Positions 62,919 through 64,000 of a stretch of 64,000 nucleotides of DNA are shown here, in pieces. The position numbers and the translations under genes are program-made. Position 1 is the first letter of the stretch. Each line of letters opens with the position of its first letter. Source of the stretch: Actinacidiphila oryziradicis (GTDB lineage: Bacteria; Actinomycetota; Actinomycetes; Streptomycetales; Streptomycetaceae); contig NZ_SUMC01000006.1 of NCBI RefSeq assembly GCF_005047355.1, forward strand, positions 1-64,000, written 5' to 3'. The notes below the pieces were generated by a model. It saw nothing but the letters and a program-made list of their open reading frames with translations. It did not search any database and had not been told where the DNA came from.

Positions 62919-64000
62919 CCTCGTTGTGGGCAGGCGTTCCGCAGGGCGATGGGGGCACCTCCCATGCCCTCAAGGCTATGGGGGAGGGTGGGCACAACCC
63001 ACCCACCGGCCCGCGCTGGACAACGAAAGCCCGGCTCGCCGCCGCCTGCCTGGCGCTGTCCACCCCGTACTGGCTCCCCCGTACCGTCGTCGCCCTGCGA
63101 CAAAAAGCCTTCGCCGCGATCAACGGCGACGCAGGCGTACCCGTAGCCACCGACCACTTCGAGGAAACGTACGCCCACCCCGCCGCCACCGGCCGCAGCC
63201 GCGGCGCCGCCCTGTCCGACCTGTTCTGGTACTGGCTCGCCCCCGGCCCGGAGGTCCACCAGGAGCACCTGGAGCCGGGCCCGCGCTACGCCGAGGTGGC
63301 CCGCACCACCACGGCCGTCCTCGCCGGCACCAGCCAGGACCTGACGGCCGCCGCCGCCCGGTGCACCGGCTCGGTGCTCGACGAACTGGTCACCGGACGC
63401 GCCACCCTGGTCCGGTTGCGCGACCTGATGATGCCGGTCTGGGCGGAGTTCTTCTACGAACTCGTCTTCCAGGAGAAGTGCCCACCGCACGCCCGCCGGC
63501 TCATCACCGACAACGCCGACGACGTCGTGAGCGCGCTCAAGGGCACCCGCCTGCGGCACATGGGCAGACGCGACCGCCTGACCCGCTACCTCCTGCGCCG
63601 GATCACCGCCGGCCACGTACCGCACGAACTGCCGGGCGTCCTTTCCCCGCAGGAGCAGGCCTACTACCTCCAGGGCACCTTCTTCAACACCGCCGTGGTG
63701 CAGATGTCCGAGGCCATGGCGCACCTGCTGCTGGTGCTGGCCGAACACCGCGACGTACAGCGCCGGTTGGCAACCGCAGGCCCGGGGGACGACCGCTACC
63801 TGGACAACGTCCTGAACGAAACGCTGCGCCTGTACCCGCTGTTCGGCGTCGCGCACCGGATCGCCACCGACGACATCGCGCTCGGCGACGGCACGCGGTA
63901 CCCGCGCGGATCCGTACTGCTCTTCAGCTACCCCGACTACCACGCCACCGGGTATAGCCACCCGAAGTCCTTCGACCCCGGACGATGGGACCGCCTCCAC
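62915..64000 (+). CDS. Cytochrome P450, N-terminal part (runs off the window)
   Basis: An open frame of 362 codons from ATG 62915 (overlap ATGA with the oxidase) to the window end. I-helix region FFNTAVVQMSEAMAHLLLVL (no clear A/G-G-x-D/E-T-T, so divergent); K-helix ExxR in LDNVLNETLRLYP; PERF-like FDPGRW. The heme Cys loop lies beyond 64000. The first ~34 residues (MTSLWAGVPQGDGG and so on) are encoded by the modular intergenic repeat; authentic sequence probably begins near RWTTKARLAAACLAL, a possible membrane anchor. Confidence 0.82.
   Translation, partial: MTSLWAGVPQGDGGTSHALKAMGEGGHNPPTGPRWTTKARLAAACLALSTPYWLPRTVVALRQKAFAAINGDAGVPVATDHFEETYAHPAATGRSRGAALSDLFWYWLAPGPEVHQEHLEPGPRYAEVARTTTAVLAGTSQDLTAAAARCTGSVLDELVTGRATLVRLRDLMMPVWAEFFYELVFQEKCPPHARRLITDNADDVVSALKGTRLRHMGRRDRLTRYLLRRITAGHVPHELPGVLSPQEQAYYLQGTFFNTAVVQMSEAMAHLLLVLAEHRDVQRRLATAGPGDDRYLDNVLNETLRLYPLFGVAHRIATDDIALGDGTRYPRGSVLLFSYPDYHATGYSHPKSFDPGRWDRLH
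62922..62998 (+). repeat. Modular repeat copy inside the P450 5' coding region
   Basis: TTGTGGGCAGGCGTTCCGC followed by GGGGGCACCTCCCATGCCC and GGGGGAGGGTGGGCACAACC, matching the block at 52863-52945 almost base for base. It starts seven bases into the P450 frame. Confidence 0.85.

Overview
High-GC actinobacterial chromosomal DNA, almost certainly Streptomyces. The signs are third-position GC bias, frequent GTG starts, ATGA/GTGA gene overlaps, Streptomyces-type small hypothetical families (DUF7848, DUF4190, DUF6343), an epsilon-poly-lysine-type synthetase and duplicated initiator tRNA genes without encoded CCA.

Layout. 1-2.9 kb is a decayed accessory patch. It holds the 3' end of a group II intron sitting antisense in a methyltransferase gene, an ATP-grasp (graspetide maturase-like) remnant, four small minus-strand genes and a headless XRE/TPR regulator. 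2.9-8.2 kb is a Pls/PosA-type NRPS, whose adenylation code points to lysine, translationally coupled to an M1 metallopeptidase and preceded by a 17-codon micro-ORF. 8.3-17.9 kb is mixed housekeeping and accessory material: SDR, ARMT1/DUF89 protein, GT39 membrane protein, VOC, HD, YceI, GNAT, peroxiredoxin, and a TetR divergent from two small membrane proteins across a strong palindrome. It includes several gene remnants and a probable IS200/IS605 right end. 18.1-23.3 kb is a complete peptide/nickel-class ABC importer. 23.3-24.0 kb is a gene-free stretch of mosaic intergenic repeats bounded by ~45-bp inverted repeats. 24.0-27.4 kb has a CocE/NonD hydrolase with its TetR, and a lipoprotein. 27.4-28.0 kb has two identical tRNA-fMet genes in a divergent inverted repeat, each with its own terminator. 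28.0-35.8 kb has DUF6343, a SNF2 helicase plus SWIM protein pair, a zinc-ribbon SDR and an ATP-dependent DNA ligase.

36.0-46.8 kb is a sulfur-assimilation locus. A LysR gene lies between two near-identical promoter/operator blocks. Each block drives a short Cys-ended leader peptide, then on one side a lone substrate-binding lipoprotein and on the other an eight-gene organosulfur operon (hydrolase, rhodanese, SsuC, SsuB, SsuD-like, SsuA-like, SfnB/DszC-like, FAD oxidase). 46.8-49.0 kb has hypothetical genes and remnants. 49.1-57.1 kb is a tryptophan-kynurenine catabolic operon (TDO, KynU, KMO, ALDH, RidA-type deaminase, 3-HAO, ACMSD) with a divergent Lrp/AsnC regulator. 57.2-58.3 kb holds defence debris: a restriction-endonuclease scrap and a toxin-antitoxin pair with a frameshifted toxin. 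58.5-64.0 kb is the start of an apparent small-molecule cluster (AMP ligase, FAD monooxygenase, FMN alpha-hydroxy-acid oxidase, P450) that runs off the right edge.

A modular intergenic repeat recurs at least five times. In two places it has become protein-coding: the C-terminal tail of KMO and the N-terminus of the P450. The most interesting systems are the duplicated LysR/leader-peptide sulfur switch, the Lys-coded Pls with its coupled peptidase, and the right-edge cluster. All assignments are from reading the sequence; no database search was run.
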